Assembly (NCBI GenBank): GCA_965658745.1
Contig: CBFHTK010000001.1
Span: forward strand, 186,001-250,000
Length of the DNA: 64,000 bases
Reading direction: 5' to 3'
Origin: JAHDFB01 sp965658745
Lineage (GTDB): Bacteria > Bacteroidota > Bacteroidia > Chitinophagales > Saprospiraceae
Below the pieces are notes generated by a model that was given only the letters and a program-made list of their open reading frames with translations, was not told the origin of the DNA and did no database searches. The position numbers and the translations under genes are program-made. This document shows, in pieces, positions 24,784-34,892 of this stretch (positions are counted from its first letter, which is position 1; each line of letters opens with the position of its first letter).

Positions 24784-27195
24784 TTATTGTATGACCGTGA
24801 TCATCTTTACGATCTTCTCACCAGTCTTTTGATTGATTAATTCTACAAAATAAGGACCTGGAACAAGATTATTTGTAGGTAAATAAGTGTAAGATGTAGA
24901 TCTTTCAAATGTAGAATTAACTACCGGGTTACCTTGAACATTCAAAAGTCTAATTGAAACATCACCTAATGAGTTTTCGTCTAGATAAACATAGAAGCCG
25001 TTACTCGACGGATTTGGATAGATTTGAACGTCACGGTCAGACCAAGAATCAACATCAACAGTTGATACATCTCCTTTTCCGATGGTATATTCCCCAGGCA
25101 TCAAGAAATCAAGTGTAAGAAGTCCATTCCCATCATTTGGAATAATTTTAGTTTTCTTTGCTTCAAGAAGAGGTTCCCATAACGCTGAAGCGTCAGGTCT
25201 ATAAAATAACAGAACACTATCCTCGTCTTCTGTCAAGCCGTTATCTAAATCATAGATTGAACCACCTACGTAAGGTAACCTTAATTCGATTGTGTTATCA
25301 CTAGGAATATCTCCTGCTACCCTCCAATAATGTTGATCAGAAATTTCAAAATCTCCTGCAATAATTGCTTGATCTGGAGAAGCCCAAATATGTTCTACTC
25401 TAGCCAAAAATGGCTCTTCTAAATCATCAACAGAAAATCTTACTCCTGTCCTGGCAAAGACCGCATTACCACTATCTTCTATAAGAACATCTTCAGCCAT
25501 ACGAGCTTGGTTTAACTTGTTTGACCCGTTAAATACAATTCGTTTTACCTCAAAGTCGGTTACAAAATCAACAGTCGAATACTGATCAGAAACAATTACA
25601 TCTTGCTCAAATGTTTCTCCTTCAAAACCAATAGCTTGTAATTGGATCGGAACATTTTTATGATAAAAATCTGTCCCCCTCAATTTTTGCTGAACAAATA
25701 CCTTGTTATTCCAAAGGTTCCCATCTTTTATTGAACTGATAGAATCATCTACAAAAACTGAAAACCCAGGATTAAAAATCCAAGCATCGAAGAAATCAGT
25801 TGCGTCAAAGCCTGTTGACATAGTAATCTCATCACGAAACTCTTCTGCGTCGAGATGACTATATAAATAGTTTTCAAGTATTGACTTCATGCCAGTGGCA
25901 AAAAGTTCATCACCCAGGTAACCTCTCAAATTATGAATAACTGAAGCTCCCTTGCGATAAGTATGTGTTCCGTAAGTAAACTCATTAGGCATTCCAGACA
26001 ATGCTCTGAATCCTTCATCGTCCACATGAGCCCTTTCCAAAACATACAAATGATTATCTTTTACAACCTCTAAGAATTCCTCATAACCATAAATACACTC
26101 TGCAGTTTGATGCCAACCGTATTCAGCAGGCCCCTCCTTGATCCACATATCCATGGACGTTGTGAGTGTAATCATATTTCCAAACCAGTTATGCGCAAAC
26201 TCATGAGATACCAATCTCGTATTGGAATTCGCATTGCCGTTTATTGAAGATATGGGATAAGCAATATTTGTTGGATGTTCCATAGCACCGACCGTTGTCG
26301 CGACGTACCCTACTCTCTCCCAAACATAAGGACCATACCACGACTCCATACAATCAATAGTACCTCCTAAATTTCCAAATGAAGATTTCATTGCTGTAGA
26401 ATCACCAGGTTTACAAATCAACTTAACAGGAATTGTCCCATCCATACCCTCATGTTCAGACCAGAGTTCAACGTAGTTTGATGCGGCAATACTCGATTGG
26501 TAAGTTGTAATAGGTTGATCCATAGCATAAGTTGTAGTAATTGAACCATCACCATTATTTGTAATATCTATTTCCGTTCCGACACAATGAGCATTGTATG
26601 CACTGCTGTGTGTTACAATATATTCATAGGTCGATCTTTCCATGAAGTTATCAAAGCAAGGAAACCAACCTCTACCAAAATTGTGTGGATTACTAGCAAT
26701 CCCAATTCCTAAATTGTAAATATATCCTTGCTCAAATACTAACCCTCCAAAATTAGATGGATCTCTTACTGGATTACCTTGATAATACACGTGCACATCA
26801 AAATCATCCCCAGTCATCATTATTTCTGGTAATGCAATAGAACATTTGAAATCATCATAAATGAAAGTAGTCGGTACCCCGTCGACAAAAACCGAATCAA
26901 CTTGTAACATCAACAGATCCAGTACTATCTCATCAATATTATCAACGAGAGCTGATGCAGAAACCACGGTGTTTGCAGATAAAAAACCAGGTACGGTAAT
27001 GTCTATATCAATCTTGTAATTTAGTATATCTATCGAATCACTTCTAGTATCGGCAATACCACTTGGAGCTAATTGAAAACCTGGTACTGGTATATCTTTC
27101 TTAGAGAAATGATGACAGCCGATATGTGGTTCAGGCTGAGCAAGGAGCATCGTTGAAAATACAAATGCGAAAAAAACAGTTAAATAAATTCTCAT
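24784..27195 (-). CDS. secreted M1-family metallopeptidase with T9SS sorting domain
   Basis: About 803 residues from the ATG at 27195, which begins MRIYLTVFFAFVFSTMLLAQ, a clear signal peptide; an upstream TTG (27228) is less likely. The M1 zinc site is present: HEFAH followed 18 residues later by Glu in KEGPAEYG. The aminopeptidase-like exopeptidase motif is weakly kept. Near the C-terminus QIYPNPSSNGFYVYL begins a type IX secretion sorting domain. The protein is thus exported to the surface or medium to degrade peptides. It shares a transcript with the AsmA-like gene. Confidence 0.88.
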   Translation of the reverse strand: MRIYLTVFFAFVFSTMLLAQPEPHIGCHHFSKKDIPVPGFQLAPSGIADTRSDSIDILNYKIDIDITVPGFLSANTVVSASALVDNIDEIVLDLLMLQVDSVFVDGVPTTFIYDDFKCSIALPEIMMTGDDFDVHVYYQGNPVRDPSNFGGLVFEQGYIYNLGIGIASNPHNFGRGWFPCFDNFMERSTYEYIVTHSSAYNAHCVGTEIDITNNGDGSITTTYAMDQPITTYQSSIAASNYVELWSEHEGMDGTIPVKLICKPGDSTAMKSSFGNLGGTIDCMESWYGPYVWERVGYVATTVGAMEHPTNIAYPISSINGNANSNTRLVSHEFAHNWFGNMITLTTSMDMWIKEGPAEYGWHQTAECIYGYEEFLEVVKDNHLYVLERAHVDDEGFRALSGMPNEFTYGTHTYRKGASVIHNLRGYLGDELFATGMKSILENYLYSHLDAEEFRDEITMSTGFDATDFFDAWIFNPGFSVFVDDSISSIKDGNLWNNKVFVQQKLRGTDFYHKNVPIQLQAIGFEGETFEQDVIVSDQYSTVDFVTDFEVKRIVFNGSNKLNQARMAEDVLIEDSGNAVFARTGVRFSVDDLEEPFLARVEHIWASPDQAIIAGDFEISDQHYWRVAGDIPSDNTIELRLPYVGGSIYDLDNGLTEDEDSVLLFYRPDASALWEPLLEAKKTKIIPNDGNGLLTLDFLMPGEYTIGKGDVSTVDVDSWSDRDVQIYPNPSSNGFYVYLDENSLGDVSIRLLNVQGNPVVNSTFERSTSYTYLPTNNLVPGPYFVELINQKTGEKIVKMITVIQ

Positions 27196-27406
27196 ATTAA
27201 TATAAAAATTAGTTTGGCTTACGCCCAAAATACTTGATTTGTAGATTTAAAAATACTAAATATTTAATTGACTGTGGACTCATACGTAAAGGTGAATTAA
27301 CAAGTCAGTCAAAATGTCGTTTACAGCATTATAGAACAATGTCTCAATTCTGATTTAGTTAATAAATCGATATACTAGAATTTTTATTTGGAATAAATAG
27401 ACCTTT

Positions 27407-28297
27407 GTGTCAGCACAAGTGCATTTGACAACGTTATATAGCAATAATCACAATCACATCATTCAATTATTGCTCTTGAATTACTCTGCAAATAAAAAAA
27501 GGACGAAGACATTCCATGCAATTCTGAAAGCTCTTTTATGTCTTGTCATTTTCAACTCTTGTGCTTTCGAAGACAACTTAGATCCGACTTTCTTAGTAGA
27601 TCTAAATACAGATATCAAACTTAGTGTATACCAAAACCTATATCAAGACAATCCAGAAAACAATTTCATTTGGAAAGTCTCTCTTAATGATGTTGATGTC
27701 TGCGAAAAAAGCCAGCTTCTTACAAGCTATTTACCACATGACGATCAAGACCGCCTGTATATAGATGGTTTAGATAATCCTACTGACTGTCAGGAAGGTA
27801 ACTACGAAATATTTTCCACCCACGAGTTTGGACTTAAGGGAGAAAAGAAAGAAGTAGTGGTTTACCTCGCCAACATAGAAAACAAAATCCAATTAGTTGA
27901 TCGAGGTGATTACTTATCGATAGAGCACGAAATTCTGGAAGGTTTGAAAGTTTCTAGTGATCATCTTCTACCTGTCAAAAACAAGCATTTGTGGGGTGGT
28001 GTATACACTAGTACAGAACAAGAACAGTTTTTATTTTTCAATCTCTTCCAGCAGATTAGTGAAGAAGTTTTATATACTCCAATTTCAGACGGAAATTACG
28101 GGTATTTTATCAAAGGAGAAACGACCGAAGTGATCCATCCCCAGAATTTCAGACAAACAACTCTTGGATTTGCATTGAAGGTCCAGGAGAATTTTGATTT
28201 AGAATCAACTGATGTACAAGAATTTATTTCAAATTTCAGAATGCAACACCCTGAAGTAGACTTTTTTATTGCCGATGGAAAAGGCAAATTACTATAA
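27407..28297 (+). CDS. putative lipoprotein of unknown function
   Basis: The frame has a lipobox (LVIFNSC) after a hydrophobic stretch, so the mature protein is probably lipid-anchored. No ATG precedes the signal sequence: the frame opens with GTG at 27407, which gives a 34-residue leader before the first lysines. A TTG at 27476 would give a more normal signal peptide (MNYSANKKRTKTFHA). I do not recognise the mature domain; it is acidic, has several Cys, and shows no repeats. It is convergent with threonine aldolase, overlapping by 6 nt. Confidence 0.55.
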   Translation: MSAQVHLTTLYSNNHNHIIQLLLLNYSANKKRTKTFHAILKALLCLVIFNSCAFEDNLDPTFLVDLNTDIKLSVYQNLYQDNPENNFIWKVSLNDVDVCEKSQLLTSYLPHDDQDRLYIDGLDNPTDCQEGNYEIFSTHEFGLKGEKKEVVVYLANIENKIQLVDRGDYLSIEHEILEGLKVSSDHLLPVKNKHLWGGVYTSTEQEQFLFFNLFQQISEEVLYTPISDGNYGYFIKGETTEVIHPQNFRQTTLGFALKVQENFDLESTDVQEFISNFRMQHPEVDFFIADGKGKLL

Positions 28298-29311
28298 CAA
28301 ATTTGGAATGACTTTCAAGAGGTGATTCATCATTTCATCAGTGATATCCATATGCAATACAAAACGCATAGTTTCTCCGCTTATTGGTATCGCTTGTATC
28401 TGATTTTCGTCCAACTTTTTAATAAAGGCTTCAGACGTAATTCCTTCTAAATCGAAGACCAAAATGTTTGTATGAACAGGAGCTACGGATTTCACGTATG
28501 ACTGCTTTTCCAACAAGTCTCCTATTGCCTTGGCTCGATCATTATCTATTTTCAAACGATCAATATTATTTTCAAGAGCATACAACCCTCCAGCAGCAAT
28601 TATTCCTGCTTGTCGCATGCCACCTCCCATCACTTTTCTAAACTTCTTTGCTCTTTTAATAAAAGTTGTATCTCCAATTAAAAGTGATCCCACAGGAGCT
28701 CCCAGACCTTTTGAAAGACAAATCGATATACTATCAAACTCTTGACCAACAGCTTCAGTGCTTTCTCCAGTTTCTACAAGAACATTGAACAACCTAGCTC
28801 CATCTAAATGTAATGATAATCCTTGTTCTTGAGTAAATTGTCTGATTGGTTTAATCTCCTCTAGTGTGTAAAAACTACCTCCTGCCTTATTACACGAATT
28901 CTCAAGAACTACCAATCTTGAATTTGGTAACCAGTCGAAATCTGGTCTGACAGCTGCTTTAATGTCATCTACTGTTATCTTACCATGTTTTCCATGTAAA
29001 AGTTGGACCCCAACTCTACTATGATATGAATAACCAGCTGTTTCATACTGATAAACATGAGAAGAATAGTCACAGATCAATTCATCTAGCGCTTGTGTAT
29101 GACATTTTATCGCAAGCTGATTTGTAAGTGTTCCAGAGGTACAGTATAATGCCGCTTCTTTACCAAACATCTTTGCAGCTTTCTCTTGCAAAGCGTTGAC
29201 GGTGGGATCTTGTCCAAATACATCGTCTCCTACTTCTGCTGAGGCCATAAATTGGCGCATTTCCTTACTAGGCCTTGTAACAGTATCACTTACGAGATTA
29301 ATTATTTCCAT
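28292..29311 (-). CDS. ltaE: low-specificity L-threonine aldolase
   Basis: A 339-residue PLP enzyme that splits L-threonine and L-allo-threonine into glycine and acetaldehyde. Visible family motifs are VSDTVTRPSKEM at the N-terminus, GDDVFGQDPTVN, LHLDGARLFN (cofactor Asp) and SICLSKGLGAPVGS with the PLP lysine. Length is normal. It lies 21 nt downstream of the bifunctional nuclease gene on the same strand, so the two may be co-transcribed, though no functional link is known. Confidence 0.9.
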   Translation of the reverse strand: MEIINLVSDTVTRPSKEMRQFMASAEVGDDVFGQDPTVNALQEKAAKMFGKEAALYCTSGTLTNQLAIKCHTQALDELICDYSSHVYQYETAGYSYHSRVGVQLLHGKHGKITVDDIKAAVRPDFDWLPNSRLVVLENSCNKAGGSFYTLEEIKPIRQFTQEQGLSLHLDGARLFNVLVETGESTEAVGQEFDSISICLSKGLGAPVGSLLIGDTTFIKRAKKFRKVMGGGMRQAGIIAAGGLYALENNIDRLKIDNDRAKAIGDLLEKQSYVKSVAPVHTNILVFDLEGITSEAFIKKLDENQIQAIPISGETMRFVLHMDITDEMMNHLLKVIPNLL

Positions 29312-29332
29312 GAAAGTAGTTAAGACGATTGA

Positions 29333-29944
29333 TTACGAATCTGCTGCGTCGTATCCGCTCCGATTATTGATCTCATCTCTAATCTTTGCCGCTCTTTCAT
29401 AATCTTCTTGCGCTAGTACCTTCTTGAGCAGCACTTCAAGATTTTCCGTGCTCATTGACTCAATTGATTGATGCTCTGGTTTGGACCGACGTTTCCTCGA
29501 CCTTTTACTATCTGCCTTTGTCTCTCCCTCAGCTTCATCAAGAACAACACCAGCTTGGTCCATAATAAAATCGTAAGTATAAATCGGGCAATTGTATCTT
29601 ACAGCCATGGCGATTGCGTCAGAAGTGCGAGAATCTACCTCATAAACATCTCCTTCTTTCAAGCAAACCATTCGTGCATAAAAAATACCGTCAAGTAAAT
29701 TATTAATTACGATTTCCTTTAAATCGATATCGAAAGAATCTAAAGTATTCTTAAACAAATCATGTGTTAATGGCCTATTTGGAGCCATTTTTTCCATTGC
29801 TACAGCAATTGCTTGCGCTTCAAACCCTCCAATTATTATAGGCAAACGCCTATTCCCGTCAACCTCTCCAAGCACAACTGCATAGTTGTGTGAATTAGTC
29901 ACACTATGAGATAAAGCAACAATTTCTAGTTCAACTTTCTTCAT
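29333..29944 (-). CDS. bifunctional nuclease family protein (DUF151) with UVR motif
   Basis: 203 residues. The N-terminal 130 residues match the DUF151/BFN family (RRLPIIIGGFEAQAIAVAME, PLTHDLFKNTL, DSRTSDAIAMAVR). A basic linker (SKRSRKRRSKPEHQ) leads to a C-terminal UvrB/UvrC interaction motif (LLKKVLAQEDYERAAKIRDEIN). Family members have been reported as bifunctional DNase/RNase proteins, but a nuclease mechanism is not evident from residues. The UVR motif suggests contact with protein partners such as Clp or Uvr components. Confidence 0.85.
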   Translation of the reverse strand: MKKVELEIVALSHSVTNSHNYAVVLGEVDGNRRLPIIIGGFEAQAIAVAMEKMAPNRPLTHDLFKNTLDSFDIDLKEIVINNLLDGIFYARMVCLKEGDVYEVDSRTSDAIAMAVRYNCPIYTYDFIMDQAGVVLDEAEGETKADSKRSRKRRSKPEHQSIESMSTENLEVLLKKVLAQEDYERAAKIRDEINNRSGYDAADS

Positions 29945-30013
29945 TATAGAAGCTATCTTTTTCGCTAATAAAGCTACATTTTTTTTTTGGAAGGCTTACG
30001 GCCAAAAAGCGTA

Positions 30014-30973
30014 TTAATTTGCCATCACCTTATTATATGCAGCTGTTAATTTTGGTACAACATCGAACAAATCACCAACGATTCCATAGTCTGCTGCTTT
30101 GAAAAATGGTGCTTCTTCATCTTTATTTATCACGACGATAACCTTGGAGTTATTAACACCTGCAAGGTGTTGGATAGCTCCTGAAATACCAATAGCAATA
30201 TAGAGATTCGGTCGTATTGCAACACCGGTCTGACCAACATGCTCATGATGAGGTCTCCAATCTGCGTCAGCAACTGGTCTTGAGCAAGCAGTAGTAGCTC
30301 CCATTGCATCGGCTAATTCTTCAATAATACCCCAATTTTCAGGACCTTTCATACCTCTACCTGCGCTAACAACTAATTCTGCTTCAGGTAAAGGAACAAT
30401 ACCTTCCACTGTTGAAGTATTGACTATCTTGATTTTTGACTCCTCCAAAGCAATGGATGAATCTTGAATGTTTGGTGTTGCAGATACTTCTTCGATGAGA
30501 ACTGCATTCCCTACCAAAGTAAGAACTCTTTTACTACCTTCTATTTGATATTTTGCCAACGCTTTTCCGCTAAATAATGACTTACCTACGGAGAAACCAT
30601 CTGATATTTCAGGTATAGAATTTACTGCTGATACAAGTCCAGCTTGCATTCTCACTGCTACTCTCCCTGCAACAGACTTACCTTGAGCAGAATGCGCAAA
30701 AATTACAGTGCTTGCTTCTAATGCATCGGCTTGAGCAGATATTGCTTTAGCAAATTGTTGTGAATCAAAATCAACAACACTGGATTTAGATATTTGATGA
30801 ATATTTGTTGCGCCATAGAGTGCCAAATCTTCAAGATTTGTTACTTCGCCTATTGTTAAAACATGCAAGTCTTGTCCTATCGCCGAAGCTAGCTTATGAC
30901 CATAAAACACAGCTTCGAGAGAAGCTTTTTTACACAAACCCTTAAAATTTTCTGCAAATACAAGTACAGACAT
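30014..30973 (-). CDS. etfA: electron transfer flavoprotein subunit alpha
   Basis: A 319-residue subunit that carries FAD. It takes electrons from acyl-CoA dehydrogenases and passes them to the quinone pool. The C-terminal FAD domain shows SAGRGMKGPENW, ACSRPVADADWRPHHEHVGQTG and SGAIQHLAG, all family hallmarks; the N-terminal domain is residues 1-190. It follows etfB by 52 nt on the same strand, forming the usual heterodimer operon. Confidence 0.95.
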   Translation of the reverse strand: MSVLVFAENFKGLCKKASLEAVFYGHKLASAIGQDLHVLTIGEVTNLEDLALYGATNIHQISKSSVVDFDSQQFAKAISAQADALEASTVIFAHSAQGKSVAGRVAVRMQAGLVSAVNSIPEISDGFSVGKSLFSGKALAKYQIEGSKRVLTLVGNAVLIEEVSATPNIQDSSIALEESKIKIVNTSTVEGIVPLPEAELVVSAGRGMKGPENWGIIEELADAMGATTACSRPVADADWRPHHEHVGQTGVAIRPNLYIAIGISGAIQHLAGVNNSKVIVVINKDEEAPFFKAADYGIVGDLFDVVPKLTAAYNKVMAN

Positions 30974-31025
30974 ATAATTTCTTTTTTAGTGTTTAATTAA
31001 TTGGGATGTAATTGTCTTTCAAGGT

Positions 31026-31766
31026 TTATATAACCTTTTCAACATCCTTGAGCAATCTCACAAGTTCTTCCATATTGTCAGCATCAATCAATTTGACTCC
31101 TGATTTACTTGGTGGTAAATTGTACTGCGATATAGAAACTTTCTCGTCTACCTGAACAGGTTCCAATACTTCTAATGGCTTTCTTTTTGACATCATTATC
31201 GCCTTCATATTTGGAATTCTTTGCTCAGCCATTCCCTTTGCTGCTGATATTGCAAAAGGAGTAGAAAGCTCAACTGTCTGAATTCCTCCTTCAATATCTC
31301 TATCGCAATGAAAAACATCTCCTTGCTTTTCCAATTTGCTTGCAAATGAAATGTATGGAAGGTCGAGCATTTCACTCACCATTGAACCAACTTCAGCGCC
31401 GTTGTAGTCGATTGTCTCTTTTCCGAAGAATACGATATCCTGTGGGTTATTTTTTACATAATTGGCAATCTGAGTAGCAACAAACATTGAACTTGTGGGC
31501 ACTGCATCTACTCTAGCAGCTTTATGAGCGCCTATTGATAGGGCTTTTCTAATAATTATATCAGAGCTACTTTCTCCAACGTGAAGAACAGTAACTTCGC
31601 CACCATTAGCTTCTGCCAATTCAACAGCTCTTACGAGTGCGTACCACTCATCGTAAGGATTCATAATGAATTGAACCCCGTCAGAGTTGAAAGAAGTCCC
31701 ATCATCTGAAAAAGAGATTTTAGCAGTTGTTTCAGGTGTTTTACTAATACAAACAAGTAATTTCAT
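31026..31766 (-). CDS. etfB: electron transfer flavoprotein subunit beta
   Basis: A 246-residue partner of the alpha subunit; in this family it binds AMP. Visible landmarks are MKLLVCISKTPETTAKI at the start, MNPYDEWYALVRAVEL, KALSIGAHKAARVD, and GKETIDYNGAEVGSMVSEML. It is the first gene of the etfBA operon. A promoter is visible upstream (TTTG at 31844-31841, TATATTTG at 31816-31809). Confidence 0.95.
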   Translation of the reverse strand: MKLLVCISKTPETTAKISFSDDGTSFNSDGVQFIMNPYDEWYALVRAVELAEANGGEVTVLHVGESSSDIIIRKALSIGAHKAARVDAVPTSSMFVATQIANYVKNNPQDIVFFGKETIDYNGAEVGSMVSEMLDLPYISFASKLEKQGDVFHCDRDIEGGIQTVELSTPFAISAAKGMAEQRIPNMKAIMMSKRKPLEVLEPVQVDEKVSISQYNLPPSKSGVKLIDADNMEELVRLLKDVEKVI

Positions 31767-31808
31767 TTATTATATTTTTTCAAGTCTATTTCATCTTAAA
31801 CAGCAGCA

Positions 31809-31844
31809 CAAATATAGACAGGTCAACAGAAAAAGCTAGACAAA
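31809..31844 (-). promoter_or_regulatory. promoter of the etfBA operon
   Basis: Minus strand: TTTG (31844-31841), 24-nt spacer, TATATTTG (31816-31809), 42 nt before the etfB ATG. The spacer is slightly longer than usual. The rest of the gap to the exonuclease gene (to 32061) holds nothing I can identify. Confidence 0.45.
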
Positions 31845-32061
31845 TATATGTTTATGTTTTATAATAAGATAGCTGCTATAAGGTTTTGACATTCTTCTAA
31901 CAATAATGAGAATAAATTCAACGCGACTCTTCAACTTGTCTTTGAAAGTCTTTATGATGTTACAGGATAACGATATAAAATTTAGCTAGTTCTTTGCCAC
32001 AATAGCTCAGTCTCCAATATGAATGTTCACATAAAACCTAAGCACGACATCACTCACAAAC

Positions 32062-32850
32062 TTAAGAAGCAAGAGTGGTAGTCACTTTCTCTAGATTTCT
32101 AATTTCAATAGGTCTTGTCACAGACTTCTCAATATCTTCTCTGCCAATCATTTTGGCAAACAGATACGCAACTGCTTCTACATCCTGTTCACAATAAAGT
32201 CTGATTTTATCTAGGTCTTCTTCATCGTAATAAGTTGTTCCAACTTCAGATCCATCCATCTTATCTTTAGGGCTAGCAATGTCAAAAAGCTCACACATCA
32301 GCGATAAAGATGTATAGTGCTTGTAATCACCAAACTTCCAAAGCTGTAATGTATCCAAGAAATGATGGAGTTGCCATGCTTTTTTACCTGAAATTTGTAA
32401 AGTAGAGGGTAATCTAAGCCCATTTACTAGTGCTCTCCTGCAGATGTATGGAACATCAAACTCTCGTATATTATGACCACAAAAATAGAAGCGTTTTGAA
32501 TCATTAAACTCTTGCGCTACTAATTGCAAGAAATCTTCTAGCAAATCCTGTTCTGAATCTCCAAAAAAGGATTTTCGATACAGTTTTACTTCGCCATTTC
32601 TCCTATAGAACATTCCGATGGAAATGCAGACTATCTTACCAAACTCCGCATAAATTGCGGCTTTTTCATGATATAACTTCTTTTCGAGATCTGGAGTAAG
32701 TTTCAAATCCTGATATCGAATTATTGAATTTGCTTTATGACTCCATAGGTTCTTCATAGAAGGTGACAAATCTTCCCAGTCCCTCTTTTGACTTACTGTC
32801 TCAATATCGATGAATACAGTGTTAAAAATACGGTTTCTAAATTGATGCAT
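32062..32850 (-). CDS. 3'-5' exonuclease (PolB-exonuclease-like, DnaQ superfamily)
   Basis: A 262-residue DnaQ-superfamily protein. The three exonuclease motifs are present: ExoI FIDIETVS, ExoII HNIREFDVPY and ExoIII YCEQDVEAVAYLF. These provide the acidic metal ligands. The overall arrangement matches the stand-alone proteins related to the exonuclease domain of family B DNA polymerases (DNA_pol_B_exo2). A role in DNA repair or proofreading is likely. It is a single gene with 276 nt upstream that hold no gene. Confidence 0.85.
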   Translation of the reverse strand: MHQFRNRIFNTVFIDIETVSQKRDWEDLSPSMKNLWSHKANSIIRYQDLKLTPDLEKKLYHEKAAIYAEFGKIVCISIGMFYRRNGEVKLYRKSFFGDSEQDLLEDFLQLVAQEFNDSKRFYFCGHNIREFDVPYICRRALVNGLRLPSTLQISGKKAWQLHHFLDTLQLWKFGDYKHYTSLSLMCELFDIASPKDKMDGSEVGTTYYDEEDLDKIRLYCEQDVEAVAYLFAKMIGREDIEKSVTRPIEIRNLEKVTTTLAS

Positions 32851-33092
32851 ATTTTAAAGTTTAATTTGTCCAAAAGCGAGAGTATTTCCCTCACTTATTA
32901 GTGTAAGTAACTCCACATTTGTCCCCCCCTTTGAGTCTTCTTTTTTGAAAAAAGATCGAAAACGCCAGTAAAATCGGAGGTTTTAATTAGAAAAGAGGAC
33001 GAAATAGATATAGCAAAAAGACAATCAAACTCTTAATTTTAGCAAAGACTGAGCAATTACATCTAAGTAAAAACACCTTACTTTCATGTAGT

Positions 33093-33100
33093 TAGCTTTG
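33093..33100 (+). promoter_or_regulatory. TAnnTTTG element
   Basis: TAGCTTTG 26 nt before the ATG at 33127. No convincing -33 TTG is visible. Confidence 0.35.
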
Positions 33101-33126
33101 TAAGCTCTACACCTTTTTTTAACTAG

Positions 33127-33507
33127 ATGGCTATACATTATATTTACTCCATGAAATTGCAAATCATATTAGTATTGTATGGTATCTTCCTTTGCATAAT
33201 TGTGGGTTTAGGAATCAAGTATATTCAAAATAAAGGAAGCGATATAGATGATTTTTGCAATGAACTTTCTCCACTTACAGGGCTGATTGATGTAGGCTCT
33301 TCGATACAAATCTTAAATGAACTAGAACAGGAACTGACCTACAAAGCGATATTTTGCCTTAGTCAGTCCACAGTAGTGGATAATGAAGGGGACTATCTCA
33401 TCCAAATTACTTCTGATAGTATAAGACAAGAATTATCAATCTATAGTAATCTAAGCTCCATAACTATTGCTAGTTCTTTTGCTCATCTATACAAACGAAA
33501 TCGATGA
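33127..33507 (+). CDS. small single-pass membrane protein, unknown function
   Basis: 126 residues, with one N-terminal transmembrane segment (LQIILVLYGIFLCIIVGLGI) and a soluble domain of about 95 residues on the far side. I do not recognise the domain. A second ATG at 33151 is equally possible as start. The stop overlaps the next start (ATGA at 33504), so it is coupled to the multi-pass protein that follows and may act as its accessory subunit. Confidence 0.6.
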   Translation: MAIHYIYSMKLQIILVLYGIFLCIIVGLGIKYIQNKGSDIDDFCNELSPLTGLIDVGSSIQILNELEQELTYKAIFCLSQSTVVDNEGDYLIQITSDSIRQELSIYSNLSSITIASSFAHLYKRNR

Positions 33508-34847
33508 GAATTGAAGCTATCTTAAGTATGCTTTTGTCTGTAATAGCGATATATCTTTTATTTCCAAAAGGTATTTCAAAGGTTTTGAGTGTAATCGCTG
33601 CCTTTTGCATTTCTGCAATTTTACATTCACTTATCTACTTTGTGGTTCTCACCTTAGATGCTGGTGACGGGCTATCGACTTTCATATACTATTCCCTTAT
33701 TATTATAGTACTGTGTTTTGCTTTTTATAAAAGAACGATTTTACTCAGCACACTTCAAGATTTTCGTAAGAGAGTCTCAAGTAGATATTTTCTGAATTCG
33801 AGTGACATTTTGTTTTTAGGGCTAAGTATGCTCAGCCTCGTTGGATACTTCTACTATGCTCAGCCATGGGGAGGCTGGGATGGCTGGGCAATCTGGAATT
33901 TACATGCAAAGCAACTTCTGACTAGTGAGCTGGACTTCATTCAGAATTCGTCAATGGATTGGTCGCATCCTGATTATCCATTGGCAATTCCCGGACTTAT
34001 TGCTTTGTTGCATCGAGGGAATTCGCTTTCACCAGAAATCTCAGCCTTAGTACACGTTTGTATTTGGATAGTATTTCAATGGACTCTTTATGGTATTTTG
34101 AAGTCTCTAAAAATTCCCAAGCTAGCTCAATGGCTGATATTGATCTGCTTGCTTATGGATCCGCATACTCTTGTGAAAGCGGGGTCTCAGATGGCAGACG
34201 TTTCAATCGCACTCGTAATTTTAATTACAATAGGTTTTTATTTGGAATTGCTCAAAAAAAGGGATAAAGACAGAGACTATCTAGCTTTCTTCTGGCTAGG
34301 AATGATTGCAAGTTTTCCTATTTGGATCAAAAATGAAGGCTTTGTCTTTTTTACAGTGTTCACATTGTACGTTTTGTTTAAAGCGAGAAGAGATTTGAGA
34401 TTAATACTGGGTTACATTTTGGGCGCAAGCCCTACCCTTTTTACATGGGCATATTTCAAGTCAACTCTTGCACTATCGAATCCACTCTTTGACTCAGACC
34501 GAATTAGTTTACTTGCTGAAAATCTTATCGACTATGAACGGTGGGAATATATTTTAACTAGTTTGACGAGCACGATAATCGACTTCTATCTCCCTACTTT
34601 ACTAGTTGCAGCCTTCATTCTATTTGAAGTTTGGAAAGGTCGTTTTGTTCCTATGAAGCCAAAGTTAGTGATGTTACTAATCTGCTTCACCACGTATATC
34701 ATTGCATTTTTTGTCACGCCATATGACTATCAGTGGCATATTGACCATTCGATAGATCGGCTCATTTTTCATTTTATACCCTCATTTCTTGTAATTCTTC
34801 TTGCGGGAAATACTAATGATAAATTAACAGATAATGTGATTAGTTAG
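33504..34847 (+). CDS. multi-pass membrane protein, probable GT39/ArnT-like glycosyltransferase
   Basis: 447 residues with about ten hydrophobic helices. A luminal loop after the third helix carries WGGWDGWAIWNLHAKQLL, and another holds SHPDYPLAIPGL. This is the pattern seen in dolichyl-phosphate-mannose/ArnT-like GT-C glycosyltransferases, where a loop Asp is catalytic. Such enzymes move a sugar from a lipid carrier to lipid A, glycan or protein outside the inner membrane. The acceptor is unknown. It overlaps the small membrane protein gene by 4 nt. Confidence 0.65.
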   Translation: MRIEAILSMLLSVIAIYLLFPKGISKVLSVIAAFCISAILHSLIYFVVLTLDAGDGLSTFIYYSLIIIVLCFAFYKRTILLSTLQDFRKRVSSRYFLNSSDILFLGLSMLSLVGYFYYAQPWGGWDGWAIWNLHAKQLLTSELDFIQNSSMDWSHPDYPLAIPGLIALLHRGNSLSPEISALVHVCIWIVFQWTLYGILKSLKIPKLAQWLILICLLMDPHTLVKAGSQMADVSIALVILITIGFYLELLKKRDKDRDYLAFFWLGMIASFPIWIKNEGFVFFTVFTLYVLFKARRDLRLILGYILGASPTLFTWAYFKSTLALSNPLFDSDRISLLAENLIDYERWEYILTSLTSTIIDFYLPTLLVAAFILFEVWKGRFVPMKPKLVMLLICFTTYIIAFFVTPYDYQWHIDHSIDRLIFHFIPSFLVILLAGNTNDKLTDNVIS

Positions 34848-34892
34848 AAGCTAGAGGTTTAGTTTACAAAGAAATTGCAGAATCAAAATATT

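Noticed and set aside
29985..30010. Hairpin with a T run between etfA and the bifunctional nuclease gene, as a terminator.
   Set aside because: The T run lies on the 5' side of the hairpin on the plus strand, and on the minus strand the 3' side is A-rich, so it does not fit a rho-independent terminator for either direction.
32940..32956. Palindrome TCTTTTTTGAAAAAAGA upstream of the exonuclease gene.
   Set aside because: Very AT-rich and with a one-base loop; easily produced by chance and no second copy was seen.
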